This document shows positions 22,643 through 33,907 of a stretch of 64,000 bases of DNA, piece by piece (positions within the stretch are counted from its first letter, which is position 1; each line of letters opens with the position of its first letter). This stretch comes from Thalassia testudinum (Eukaryota > Streptophyta > Magnoliopsida > Alismatales > Hydrocharitaceae). A program made the translations under genes and the position numbers. The stretch covers positions 103,261,501 to 103,325,500 of the forward strand of contig JAZHRO010000014.1 of assembly GCA_037157565.1 (NCBI GenBank), given 5' to 3'. The notes under the pieces are model-generated. The model worked only from the letters and a program-made list of their open reading frames with translations, made no database searches and had not been told where the DNA came from.

Positions 22643-23616
22643 ATAAATGGTGTTTAGTAATAATCTAAAAGCTGAAACAAAAAAATACAATAAGTGTTTT
22701 TGGATATTCAACCTTTGTTTTGAAGACTTTCCAGGCACAGAAGCTTGATTCGCTCAGGCTCGGCTTAATTCACTTAAGCATTGACAAATTAGATTGGAAT
22801 CTCTCCTAACTAAGGATGTATTCTTGTACCTGAGACATTAGTACAAGATCCGTTGGTTTGCTTTTACTTGAGAGCTTAAGTAAACTTGGTTCACACTACA
22901 CATATCAAGAAGACCAGGTGAACATAAGATCCAACCTTAGTGTTCATTAGGGAAGGTGGAGTCCTTACCTGTGCGTGCAGGTAGACTTTTTATCCTAGAC
23001 TTTAGTCTTGTGTTTAGGAGCGACTCTTTCCACCAAAATGAAACTCTCCCACCAAAAAGAAAAAAAGTGTGCTCCTTCAAAAAATGTTGTAAGAGATATA
23101 CTGACACATATTTCAAAAAAAAAAGTTGCAAATAAGTTAGTATATCTCACAAATGTCTGTAAAGTCTTCGCCCTACAAGAAGTTCTTCAGGGCAGGTTAT
23201 AAATACCTTGTTTTCCTTTGAGCCACAAAAATCAGAAAATGGGAGTTGAGTTTTTCGTCATCTTCTTAAGGGTCAATCCGAAAACACGAGTTGAAACTGG
23301 GACCAACCTTCACTTAAAAATTCGTGAAACCCTGGGCTTTAGTCTTAATGTTCATCTGGTCAGTCTTGATCCTTCACTAAGCAAAAGCCATAATCTCTTG
23401 AGCTCTTGAGTATAGCAAAAACCTCCTGGGTCCTGGAAATCGTACTTAAAGTTTAAATATCAAGAGTCCTGGTTAGTTGAGAGTTGATCTATGTCATGTG
23501 AGACTTAAAGTACTGGTAGTCTTCTCTACAATTGGTTCTCACAATATCCGACAATAAACACACCTATATCGCCTCAGAATAAAATCTTCAGCTTAAGATC
23601 ATTTATAAATACTATT
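22643..23616 (+). other. Z internal region, PPT side, non-coding
   Basis: AT-rich, with A-rich runs (22600-22630, 23040-23120). Short open frames look like chance. It ends at the PPT block. Confidence 0.6.
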
Positions 23617-23651
23617 TTGCTAGGGACTAGCAAAAGATAGGCATAGGGGTA
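23617..23651 (+). other. PPT block of element Z
   Basis: TTGCTAGGGACTAGCAAAAG then ATAGGCATAGGGGTA, directly followed by the 3' LTR TGATTGCAC. The purine run primes plus-strand synthesis. Confidence 0.85.
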
Positions 23652-24008
23652 TGATTGCACCGTAAAATACACCTGCAATAATGCCTTCTTGTGCTATTTC
23701 CTAGCACTACCTGTGCATATTAGGATTCCATAGTTGCATTTGTAAAAATACATGTATACATGCACCTAATTGAGAGGAAAGAAGAATGAAATAAGTGGCC
23801 TTGCATTTTACCTTTTTTCCTCAAGTGCCTCTTTGCAAAAATCCACCACCTCTATTTTTATTTCCACTTGATTTTTAAGTTTCCCTACGGCTGCATGCAT
23901 CTTCTCCTCGCGCCATGCTGCAGCAGCCCTTCCCTGCAACTTGTCATTCCCTGTCAAGCCATTCCATCCCTCTCCCTGCAGCTGCATGCGGCCATGCCAT
24001 TCCTCTTC

Positions 24009-24016
24009 TATTTAAA
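24009..24016 (+). promoter_or_regulatory. TATA-like box of Z 3' LTR
   Basis: TATTTAAA, equivalent to 17318-17325. Confidence 0.5.
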
Positions 24017-24767
24017 GACCGCAACTCCTGCCTTTGCAAAAGGGCCTGGTGTCAACAGCCGAAAACTCCCACCTGCAGCTCCATCACCGCCACCGTCCTC
24101 TCCTCCATTCCCCTCCATACGCCGGTCGTCCTTCGAGGAGACACCCGGCGGGCAGGAGCTCTCATTGTGGTGCACACCACCACAGTGAGACCACCACCGC
24201 CCAGCTCTTCTAAGAGCTGGTGGGCGTGGTGGCTCTTCTTTCATTTTTTTTCCGTTCAGCCATTCCTGCCATTGGAGCCGCTTCAAGATCTGAAGCTTCG
24301 CAGCTTGGCAGCAGCAGCAGCAGCTAAGCAGCGGCAGTAGCAGCAACCCCAGTAGCTTCCGCGCTTCCCTGCAGGCGCCCCAGCCCTCCGCGCTTCCCTG
24401 TAGGCCTTCTCCGCCTTCGCTTTCTCCGCTCTGTCGCACGCACTGTTGCCCGCAACCGGCCGCTGCGCGCCTTTGTAGCGGTCGGCTAAGCGCCTCCCCG
24501 CCCCCTGCGACACCTGCAAGCATCCGCGCAAGCTGCAGGCGCCCTCGCCCTCCAGCCCCGCGTGCTCTGTCGCGAGCTCTCCGCGCTCGCAACCAGTCGG
24601 TGCAGGCGCTCTCCTCTGCGTGAATACACTCCCGTGCGCGGAAGCCATCAGACGACGACCTTCATGTGCAGACGACTTAAAACGCCCTTCCTCGCCTCTC
24701 TCTCTCACCACACTCACAGCACTCTCTCCACACCGACGCATACACACACCTATACTCTATTATAAAC

Positions 24768-24859
24768 ATATATATATATATATACACGTATACTTATATA
24801 TAGTGATATATATATACATATATATATATGTATATATATATCACTATATATAAGTATAC

Positions 24860-24879
<20 letters not shown>
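24768..24879. repeat. Perfect 112-base palindrome
   Basis: Both arms are exact reverse complements with no spacer, centred between 24823 and 24824. The arms include the non-simple words ACACGTATACTTATATATAG and TAGTGATATA, so this is more than chance in TA repeats. The other LTR has only the left-arm sequence, in diverged form. Confidence 0.92.
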
Positions 24880-24893
<14 letters not shown>

Positions 24894-24942
24894 TTATATT
24901 TATACATATAGTAGTACCTATATACTTATGTATTAGTATACA

Positions 24943-24978
<36 letters not shown>

Positions 24979-25020
24979 TATATATACTTACATCTATATA
25001 TATAGTAGTATTAATATACT

Positions 25021-25050
<30 letters not shown>

Positions 25051-25051
<1 letters not shown>

Positions 25052-25163
25052 CCATATACTTATATATATATATATATATACACATATCTAGATACATATA
25101 CCTATATACATATATTATTATTATATATATATACATCTATATAGTATTATATACATACATACA

Positions 25164-25199
<36 letters not shown>

Positions 25200-25301
25200 T
25201 ATATATCCATATACTTATATATATATATATACACATATCTAGATACATATACCTATATACATATATTATTATTATATATATATACATCTATATAGTATTA
25301 T

Positions 25302-25356
<55 letters not shown>

Positions 25357-25360
25357 TATA
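25051..25360. repeat. 155-base tandem duplication in Z 3' LTR
   Basis: Two units start with TCCATATACT at 25051 and 25206. They share the words CTAGATACATATACC and TATTATTATTATATA. The 5' LTR has a single, diverged version. Confidence 0.75.
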
Positions 25361-26311
25361 TATACCTATAACTATATATACATACATATATATATATATA
25401 TACTTAGCTACATATATCTACATATACACATATTACTATATTCTTATACATACATATATATATACCTCTATATAGTTATACACACACACACACATATATA
25501 TACATATACACTTATATATACATATATTTATACATATACACTTATATATACATATATATATATATATATACCTATATATTTATAATCATATATCTATATA
25601 CCTATAGACATATTTACATATATACATATATATATTTTCACATTATTTACCATACGCTGTATTGCGGGAATACCTGCACCAGTTGCTGATATTCCCTGAT
25701 ACACGCGTACAAAAAGCGTGGTTACATACATCTTCCACCATCCATCCCATACTCCACGCCTCACCTAGTCCTGTTGGTTGCGTCTCTCTAGACGACGACC
25801 GACTCGACACCGTGCTACACTCCATCTCTGCCTCCACCCCCACCTCTTTATATACATAATATATACCTATATATATATATTGTATTTACTTTATTTCTGT
25901 TTCGCTTTCCTGATAGTAAAAAGACAAAAAAATATATAAAAGAGAAAAGATAATCTTTGACTTGCAGGTACCCCGTCTTGCGAATAGCAAGACTCATTTT
26001 GGAACTCTGTTTTGGCTCAAAGCCAAGAACCCAATTTTGAGGGTGTGACTCAAGGATAAAGATTACCAGAAAAAAATCTAAATAAGAAAAACACCAAAAA
26101 CACAATAAACAAACGGAAGAGACTCGTTGTAGGAAAGGCATAGAAACTCGACTTGTACCCCACTTCCCTGAGTTCGACCCTAGGTCTAAAAGTGACAAGA
26201 TAAAATCAAGTAGGCCAGGTAAAAAAATTTTTGTAAAGAGTTTAGGTTAACCATTATACACATTTCAACGATAAAATCATCATATTAACAACCTATTCGG
26301 GCTCGCACTCA

Positions 26312-26316
26312 TGGAC
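26312..26316. repeat. Target site duplication (right) of element Z
   Basis: TGGAC, identical to 16956-16960. Confidence 0.9.
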
Positions 26317-26499
26317 CAAGTTGTGATGTAATCCTATGCCTTAAGGTTTGATGTTGGTAAGAGTTTTAACCAAGATTAGCCACATCCTCTTGTCTTTCAG
26401 CATGTGGGCATGAGAATTGGTCTTAAGCTTAGGGACAAGTAACCTAAATCTTTAATTTCAGATACAAAATAGGTATAGTCCAATAGATGTGTTTGTCCA

Positions 26500-27990
26500 C
26501 TTCATGTTTAGCTCAAAATGACAATCCATTGTTCTGCAATTGGGTTTCATGTCCTCAAAATCACAAGTATCATAAGGGTCCTGGTAAAAAGTTGGTGGTT
26601 TAAGGACTACAGGGACCCTAAGATCCAAACTTCTATCTTCCTTGAAATCATCTTCCCAAATTTTTTTTCCAGGCTCCTATCCTCCAAAATCAATGTTTTA
26701 GTTTCTAGGACCTCCAAAGTGTTAATGACCCTATTTAAAATGTCAAAGTCTAAAAATTATGGTTGAATCAAAATTGGCCTAGATGCAGTGATTTCATAAA
26801 TATAATATTCATTATGCTCTTTGGGGTGTGGTTGAGGAGTGGAGCTACTGATTAAATTTTCCATAATTTCAAGAATCAGGTCCTTCATTGAATCACAATC
26901 CTTAGTTAGAGGGCTGTCAACTAATTCATCAAGTTCCTTAAGCTCATCTGTCTCACTAAGATTCTCCTAAAACTCAACTATTTCTAGTGAGACTTCTTCA
27001 CTTATGGATCCTTTACCCTTTGCATCAAAGAATTATTGATCCTCATAAATATATGTCTCGTGATAGTATATTCTTCATTGGTCCTCATAGATATATTTTT
27101 CTTCATTCCCTAATTCTAGGATCTCAGGTGAAGAAATTGGTTCGTCCTCAAATAGTTGTTTTTGCTCAAAATCGGTCTCATTGGGCTAAGTTAAGTTTTC
27201 CCTCATTAGTGTGTAAAAAGGTTTTTTTATAGTAGAAGTGTTAGTGGTGAGACTTGTATCCTTAGTTTCATCCCAAGATTGGACTAAAGTAGCTACAAAT
27301 TTCATTCTCAATTTTGATAGCCTCCTAAAGGACACCTCAGCTTAGTCCTTATCCTTAGCTTCATGGAGCCAATTTAGTAGGGAACTGTTAATATCATCAA
27401 TCATTTTAATCAGAGGCTCCAATGCTTCATTATAGGGTATTGGCTGAGCTTCTAGAGATTGTATGGTTGTCCTTAAGTTAGCTAGTACCCTATCTTGGAC
27501 CTAAGTCACCTGGGACGAATAGTTCTGCTTAGGGCTGGATGGGTTCGAGTTCTTTCCATGATGGTCAAGATATTGAGGTTAATGGGGTCCTCCTTGATAA
27601 TAGGTCATTTTAGGGTGTTCATCAATGGATGGTGACTTATATAAAGTGTAGTTTAGGGGGGGGGGTTGTAATCAACATATACTTCTTGATTATAGATCAT
27701 ACTGGGTCATTCGTAAAAGGGCGAAGATCTATATTAAGTGTAGCTAAGAGAATGATAGTAATCAAAGTCTTGATATTCAAGGTTAGACCTTGGATATTGA
27801 GGTCCTGAATTATATCCCCATTTAGGATTATTCCAACTAGTGGATGGGTAGGTGTTGGTCGGGTCAATATAGTGATCATGTTGGGGTTAGGGTGTGTTTG
27901 GAGAGTAGGATTGGAAGTGCATGTCGGAGTAGGAAGAATACATGGGGAGATATGGGGCAGGTAAGAGAAAGGTGCCTTGCAATATAAGAA
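26500..27990 (-). pseudogene. Gag-like and acidic-tail relic of element W
   Basis: Read leftward from about 27900, the minus strand starts with a Tyr/Pro/Asn-rich segment (TYPSTSWNNPKWGYN), a Gag-like composition also seen at 1586-2080 and in X. A frameshift between 27850 and 27550 leads to a mostly open frame. This holds a likely coiled coil (LRTTIQSLEAQPIPYNEALE region, about 27400) and then a long acidic stretch (for example ETDELKELDELVDSPLTKD, about 26900). Several in-frame stops show it is dead. No zinc knuckle, protease, RT or integrase can be seen. The function of the acidic tail is unknown. Confidence 0.55.
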
Positions 27991-29160
27991 AACCAAACTA
28001 GTCCTTAAGTGGGTTAGCCTAGGAGGCTAAAAACTTAGATATTCCAAGCTAGTTATACAAGTCGGGTGAGTTTATCTTTCCAAAGTGAACCTAGCTAGGT
28101 TGATTACGAGGAGATTGCAGGGGAAGGTTCTTCCTTGGCTTTCGCTAAGGTTCCTTTGTATCCCTGAGCCACGGTCGTTGGACACTACCCCACAGCCTAG
28201 ACACCGGGTTCTGCTAAGGAAATCTAAATCACCTACGTATATAATAAGAATGAAATATCAAGTTTAAGTGGTGAAGACCTAAGGCCAACGTCTACTTGCA
28301 TTTAATTCAGGCTTAGGTTTGTGTTGTGCTTTGGAATGTGGTGGACCCTTTTAATGGGTTGTGCCCTTAAAATTAATTTCAATGTGTGTGTGTTCCTAAC
28401 CAAGATAAAGTTCACAAGCAAGATTTTAGGGTGAGATGTCTTTTAAAGTTCAAATCTTTGCTAAGGATTCAGATCTTAGGTATTTTCAATCAAGTTTTAT
28501 AGGCACACCAGGTTGTGAAAGCACACATGTAAGTGTTTTTCTTCAAAATTAGAAAAATATGTGGAGTGCCTTTAAAAATTGAATTCTACGGGGTTGCTAC
28601 ATGATTTTTTCAATTTTAATTTAAATGGTGCGGCCCAAATAAATCAATCAATTGGCCTTTCGCATCACTAGATTAAGGCACACAGAAAGATTTAACCTAT
28701 TTAGATTTCTAGTCACTTATACGTGTATTCGATTCAAGTGTACTGGGTCCACAGGTCAGAATCCTGGTTAAATGACAGAATTAGAGAGATAGTGTGCCTT
28801 AAGTTAGACTTGTGGGTGTTTGAAGTGTATAGCTTTTAATTTGGTTCCACAATAAGAGAAAAGAAATATATTTTTTCTTTTCTATTAGGTGGGTGAGGTG
28901 GGTGGAGGTGACAAAAAACACAACCAATTTTAACATATGGTTTATGTGAGCTCCTAGGTCGATTCAGGTATGAATTATTTATGTGGAAGGAATGGAATCT
29001 AGTGGGTGGGTGAGTGCACTTACAAATATTTTAAAATCATAATTTACTCCAATTTACTGCCATTGGCCCACCTTGATTGGGTACCTGCAAAACAACAAAT
29101 TAAAGACAAGTCAAAAGATGAGTAAATACAGGAAAACGTGGAAATCCAAAGTCCATTTCC
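27991..29160 (-). other. Leader of element W
   Basis: Non-coding region between PBS and Gag on the minus strand. The inner hairpin at 28133-28150 has arms CCTTGGC/GCTAAGG (plus strand), and an outer pair CAGGG/CCCTG lies at about 28119-28123 and 28162-28166. The equivalent structure occurs in X and N. Confidence 0.6.
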
Positions 29161-29178
29161 TCCCTGGCAATAACACCA
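29161..29178 (-). other. Decayed primer binding site of element W (tRNA-Asp type)
   Basis: On the minus strand it reads TGGTGTTATTGCCAGGGA, which keeps the TGG...TTGCC.GGGA frame of the tRNA-Asp PBS with four changes. It lies three bases from the LTR start at 29182. Confidence 0.7.
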
Positions 29179-29181
29179 AAA

Positions 29182-29791
29182 TGATCGACGAAAATTTGCA
29201 AAAGAAATTAAGTTTAGAAAACTCGTGTCGTAGTACATGCAAAAATAGTGACATTCAAAAATCCACACTTGTTTATTTCTTTTTGGTAATTTTCAAGTTT
29301 ATAATTTTTATGAATTTTTGGAAATAAAAATTGGGTGGAAAAATGTGAGTGATAGGAAAGTGGTGTGCAACAAGATGATAACGGGGCATGTAGAAAGTAT
29401 GTAGAGAAATATGGCCTATTGAGAATTTTTATTGCAGTTAAAAATTCAACAATTACACTAACAATAGAGAGAGAGAAAGAGAGATTTTTTAAAATTCAAT
29501 AATATGTGAAGGAGGATGGAGCTGGATAGGTTGAGGATGAGTGGAGCAGCTACCCAAGGTGAGCACAAGCCTTGGACGGGGTGAGGGAGGAGGCGGCATT
29601 GCTCGACGAAGGAGGAAGAAGATGGACAAAGGACGGAGATAGATTTTCTACACTAACCAAGAGCTAGAGCACACCTTGAAGCGAGGAAGAGGAGCTCTAG
29701 AAGAGTCTTAGAGCTCCCTAGAGGGTAGAGAGGGAGTAGACTTGGATGGTTTGGCAATGGGAGGAGGATGGCTTATGTATAGTTAAGGAGG
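29182..29791 (-). repeat. 5' LTR of element W, left piece
   Basis: It aligns with 13888 to about 14675 of the 3' LTR, minus a few segments, including the one that holds GTTCGACCC there. It is cut at 29791 by Y1 and resumes at 51323. Confidence 0.8.
29787..29791. repeat. Target site duplication (left) of Y1
   Basis: GGAGG, identical to 51318-51322. Joining the two sides restores a sequence that matches the intact W 3' LTR. Confidence 0.85.
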
Positions 29792-30624
29792 TGATGTAAG
29801 AAATACGCGATTTGTAAAAGCAGATTTTTAAGTCGTACGTGTAAATCTCGATCGACTTTTAAATTTGTAAAACCTAGATAGTGGAGTATATAGGGTCATT
29901 CAAGGAGGCAACTTTAGTTTGATATTAGCTTTCTCTCTCTCACCACTCAAATCCTCTTCTTTTTTGGTTTTTGTTAAATTGTGATTTTTTTAGGGTTTTA
30001 GGAAATACTTGGGGCAACAGATATGCGAAACACTACGCCTAACTAAACAAAATATAATCCTCCTTTCTAAACTCACCCTAGGCAAGTGCGCTTAAGATAA
30101 TTAGAAAGGAAGAGTGGGTGCACTAATAGATTGAAGCACACACTTGAAATAAACAAGGAATTGAAAGGCAAAACACTTTTTGTATTGCTAAATAAAAATG
30201 GAGTCACATGTAGAGGAATGCTTGTTACAAAATAAAGAAATTAGCTAATACAAAAGTGTGAGATAAAGAAGATAGAAAAATCCTCCAAATGAAGCTTGGA
30301 AAGGCCTTCGCTCCAAACACGGCTACTAGTGTATTTGAAGAAGATCCTCCCTTGCTCCTCTCCTTGATGGTGCTCTAAGGTGTTCCTCTCTTTCTCCTCC
30401 CAGGGTGGACGTCCACCACCCTTAATTTCTCATACTTGGCCGTCCTCCTATGATGGTTGCTCGTTGGCTTTGTTCTAAGGAAGAGGGGAGAAGAAGAAGT
30501 CACCAAGGAGACAAGAGAGTCTCCTTAATCTCCTCCAACTCCCTTTCTTCCTTGGACGTCTATAGTGGATATAGATAGAAAGTTAAGGTAGCCAAGGATG
30601 GTTTTTGGTGGTGGTTGCAAGGGT

Positions 30625-30633
30625 GTTATATAG
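30625..30633 (-). promoter_or_regulatory. TATA box of Y1
   Basis: CTATATAAC on the minus strand, just upstream of a purine-rich gene-like leader. Confidence 0.45.
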
Positions 30634-31338
30634 ACACGGGAAGGGGATGGTTAGGGTAGAATTGGTGCCAACCTTAGGTGGTTCTAGGGTTAAGTGGCAT
30701 GGAGGGTTATGGAGGGCTAGGATTAGGTTTTGTGATGGTGGTTATGTGATGGAAGGTGGAGGTTAATTGGCACCATAGGAGGAGGTGTAAGGGGGTGTCG
30801 AGGAGAGTAATCATGATTTTGAAATACCTTTGTTATGGTATAGTGTGAAAACACAGCGACAAATAAATATAACGAAATTATGGTAAGTCTTGGTCGAACT
30901 CAGGGAGGCAAAAATGCAACTTGATTTCAATACCGATCTATTCTAACTAGAACTAGAATAGGAAGCAAGATAGATATATGACATAGAGCAAATTAACTTT
31001 ATTCAAGTTGTAATCAGGAAAGTTTTCATCTACTTGAGTGCAAAGTTTTCATCTACTTGAATGCTTGCCAAGAAGATTAACTAAAACTAAATTAGAACAA
31101 TTAGAATAAAAGCTACTAGAACTAGAACTACTAGAAGAATAAAAAAATAACAACTATCTATTCTACTAGAACAAGGGCACCAAGGGTGGTCCTTGGTGGC
31201 CTTTGGAGAGGCGTGGAGTAGCAGCAGAGGTGCACCAAGGGTGGCCTTTGTGGACGTCTCGGAGGAAGAGGGCTCCACGGAGAAGGGTGCTGGAGACGAG
31301 GAGATGGAATTGCCTCTCAAATGGGGGCTCTGGGGTCC

Positions 31339-31347
31339 TTTTTATAG
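31339..31347 (-). promoter_or_regulatory. TATA box of X 3' LTR
   Basis: CTATAAAAA on the minus strand, conserved in the 5' LTR at about 46585-46594. Confidence 0.5.
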
Positions 31348-31649
31348 CAAAAGTGACGAGCAAAATGGGTTTCTTTAGAGCCCCAATCTGTGTAACTGAT
31401 TTGGTGCAACAGGAGCCGTTGATTGATAAATGACAGTTTATCATCATTCTTATGCATTAAAACAAACCTAGCTCTTAGAGTTTTGCTCCGCAAATGGGTT
31501 TTTGGGCTGCATTTAGGCATTAACTAGGTTAGGCATGCATTGCATTTTCTTTTGTTGTTTTAATGTATTTTTGTGAGTGTTAGGGATGAATAGATATATA
31601 GATCCCTAAAACCCTAGCACTCAAGAAGGCAAATGGTGAAGGAGGAGCT

Positions 31650-32330
31650 CGGGCTAATTGGAACTCGGCTTGATCCAGCTCACCTCAACTGGAACCTAGC
31701 TCACTTGGACTAGGGTTAGCTCATCCCAGCTCCATTCAGCTAATCTCAGCTGAATGGCAGCTCTAGAGAGCTCATCTTAGCTCACCTTAGCTCAGGTTAG
31801 CTCAGATCCAGCTCAACCTAGTTGAGTCTAGCTCATCTCAGCTCCCACTAGTTCACAGGGAGCTCTAGCTAGCTTAGCTGAGTTGACTGGAGTTCACCCC
31901 AGCTCAGATCCTCCAGCTACATCCAGCTCCACTCAACTCCAGCCAGCTGAAGAAGAACTCATCCCAGCTCAGGAAGCTCAAGTTCAGCTCCTGGGGACTC
32001 AGCTTAGCTCAACTTGGTTGAGCTAAGCTACCTTAGTTGTCTCAACCATCTCAATCCTCCTCGGGAGCACCAGACCCATCTCGCCTCAGCTCCATTCAAC
32101 AGAAGCCAGCTCACTTTAGCTTGGCTTAGTAGCTAGCAAAGAACTAGCAAGCTAAGCTAGCTAGAGTAGCCCCATGTTGACCTCTTTAGTAGCTGCCAGC
32201 TCCACTCCAGATTCTTCAGATCCAGCTCCTCCCTCCAAACCCTAGCTCCAACACCTCCTCCTCTACTCCACCATTAGCTAAGCTAGCTTAGCTTAGCTTA
32301 GCTTACCTATGCTCCAGCTCCCTTGGCATT
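31650..32330 (+). repeat. AGCT-rich palindromic array in Y2
   Basis: Dozens of AGCT cores in words such as CAGCTCA, TTAGCTCA and CTAGCTTAGCTTAG. Similar arrays occur in Y3 (about 38290-38850) and Y1 (50595-51100). Confidence 0.85.
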
Positions 32331-32772
32331 TACCACCTAAAAACCCTACCTAACAACTCCACCAACTAGATCCACTTAAGCTCCACATAAGCTAACCTTA
32401 CTTGGTGCCAACCTAGCCTACCCACTACCTCCAAAGGACACCATAAAGTGGCGCCAAAACCACCCTAACTACCTCCTTGTTGGCACCACTTTTTCCCTCC
32501 AAAAACCCCCTTCATCTCCACCACACATCTTCCCTTAAACCCATCTCCACCATCCACATAATCCCCCTTCTAGAAGCCTAGAAGTTGGCGCCAACCCATG
32601 GCACCTCTCCATGGTTGGTGCCACTTTTAGGTGTCCCTTGGCCACCCATAACTACCCCCCTTACACCCCTTAGGTGGCGCCAACCATCCTTAACCCTAGG
32701 ATCACCTAACCACCTCCATCCTCCCATCTTAGCCCTCCATTTCAAGAGTCACCTTAACCCCTCATCCTATCC

Positions 32773-32780
32773 TATAAAAA
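32773..32780 (+). promoter_or_regulatory. TATA box of Y2
   Basis: TATAAAAA, with GACCACTACC just downstream. Confidence 0.55.
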
Positions 32781-33907
32781 GACCACTACCCACCACCATT
32801 CAAATCATCCTTGGCTAGCAAATTTCCTCTCATACTCTACCTAGAGCCCATGCCCAAGAGAGAAGAAGAAGAAGAAGATTAAGGGGATATTCTGTCCCTT
32901 TGGTGCCTTCCCCTCTTCCCTTCTCTCTTGAGCCCACGCCAGCCAAAGGAGAAGCCAGGCAAGGATGACCTTTGGAGGAGGTCTTGAAGGTGGTCCACGC
33001 CACCTTGGAGGAGAACTTGAGGGTGGTGCACGCCCACCCTAGGAGGAAGGACTTGAGGTGGAGAACATCCACATTGGAGGAGCTTTCAAGGAAGGAGAAG
33101 GAGCCCTCTTTTCAAGCCAAGAAGTAGCTAGGCTTGGAGCAAGAAGACTCCCTTCTTCACCAGATTCTACAAGAGGATTTTTGTTTCTTCTATTGCTTTT
33201 ATATTTTACATTTCTAGTAGAAGCATTCCTCTACTTGTCTTTGTATGAGAACACAAATTCTACTTAATTAAATTGCCTTCTTTTTAATTTCTTGTTGCAA
33301 TTGTTATTTTTGTTGTAGCACTTGTTCTACTTCCACTCCCTAATTACTATAGGTCTCCACTTGCCTAGAGTGAGGTTAAGTAGTGGACATTTTCATCTCT
33401 TAAGTTTTAGCTTAGCAATTTTAGGTGTTAGCACTTTTCCGTCACAATTCGCACTTTGCCCTTATTATTTCAAAACAAAAAAAATTATATATTTAAAATA
33501 CCAAAAAGAAAGTTGAGATTTATTTTCTAAGCAAGAGAGTTGAATTGCAAATCTGCCTCCTTGGACGACCTTAGATACTCCCCTATCTAGGAATATAAAT
33601 TTAAAAGCGTATGCGAATTCGTGTGTTACAGCGACATTAAAAACCTTAATTACAAATCACGCGACCTTTCGCATCATTGATCGCTAAGCTCAGATGACAT
33701 AAAAAGCTCACGTCCATGTGCCGAACACATGCACGCACCAGATTGCTCCACGTGGCACCTTTAGTGCCCTCGATCCATCGCCACCGTGCTCATCACACGC
33801 GTATGCGGGTTCAAATCCAATTGTTCGATCTCAACGATCAACGGCTGAGATTGTGCGTCGCACCGCCTCAACGCGCCCCGCATGCAATGGCGTGTTCAGT
33901 CATGCAT

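Larger units (their letters stand above)
16961..26311 (+). mobile_element. Non-autonomous Athila/Tat-like element Z with two LTRs
   Basis: 9.35 kb with direct LTRs starting TGATTGCAC and ending CTCA, TSD TGGAC, an exact tRNA-Asp-type PBS, and a PPT. The internal region is only about 4 kb, with a decayed Gag-like frame and no protease, RT, RNase H or integrase. The LTRs differ at only a few bases per few hundred outside the microsatellite, so by eye this is one of the youngest insertions here. It would have needed enzymes supplied by a related autonomous element. Confidence 0.9.
23652..26311 (+). repeat. 3' LTR of element Z
   Basis: 2660 bases, close match to 16961-19653 outside the microsatellite. 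The TATA-like box is at 24009-24016 and GTTCGACCC at 26172-26180, again 131 bases from the end. The microsatellite (24768-25637) contains a perfect palindrome and a 155-base tandem duplication absent from the 5' LTR. Confidence 0.9.
31424..33676 (+). repeat. Solo LTR Y2
   Basis: 2253 bases, TGATAAATG...TTTCGCATCA, with perfect TTGAT duplications (31419-31423, 33677-33681). The AGCT-rich array spans about 31650-32330, and the TATA box TATAAAAA is at 32773-32780 downstream of it. The tip 31424-31443 is self-complementary. GGCGCCAA-type words occur in the lower half. No coding region is supported. Confidence 0.88.

Noticed and set aside
25140..25190. Regular short repeats that might suggest an array of spaced repeats
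   Set aside because: Simple TACA microsatellite without unique spacers; not a CRISPR array.
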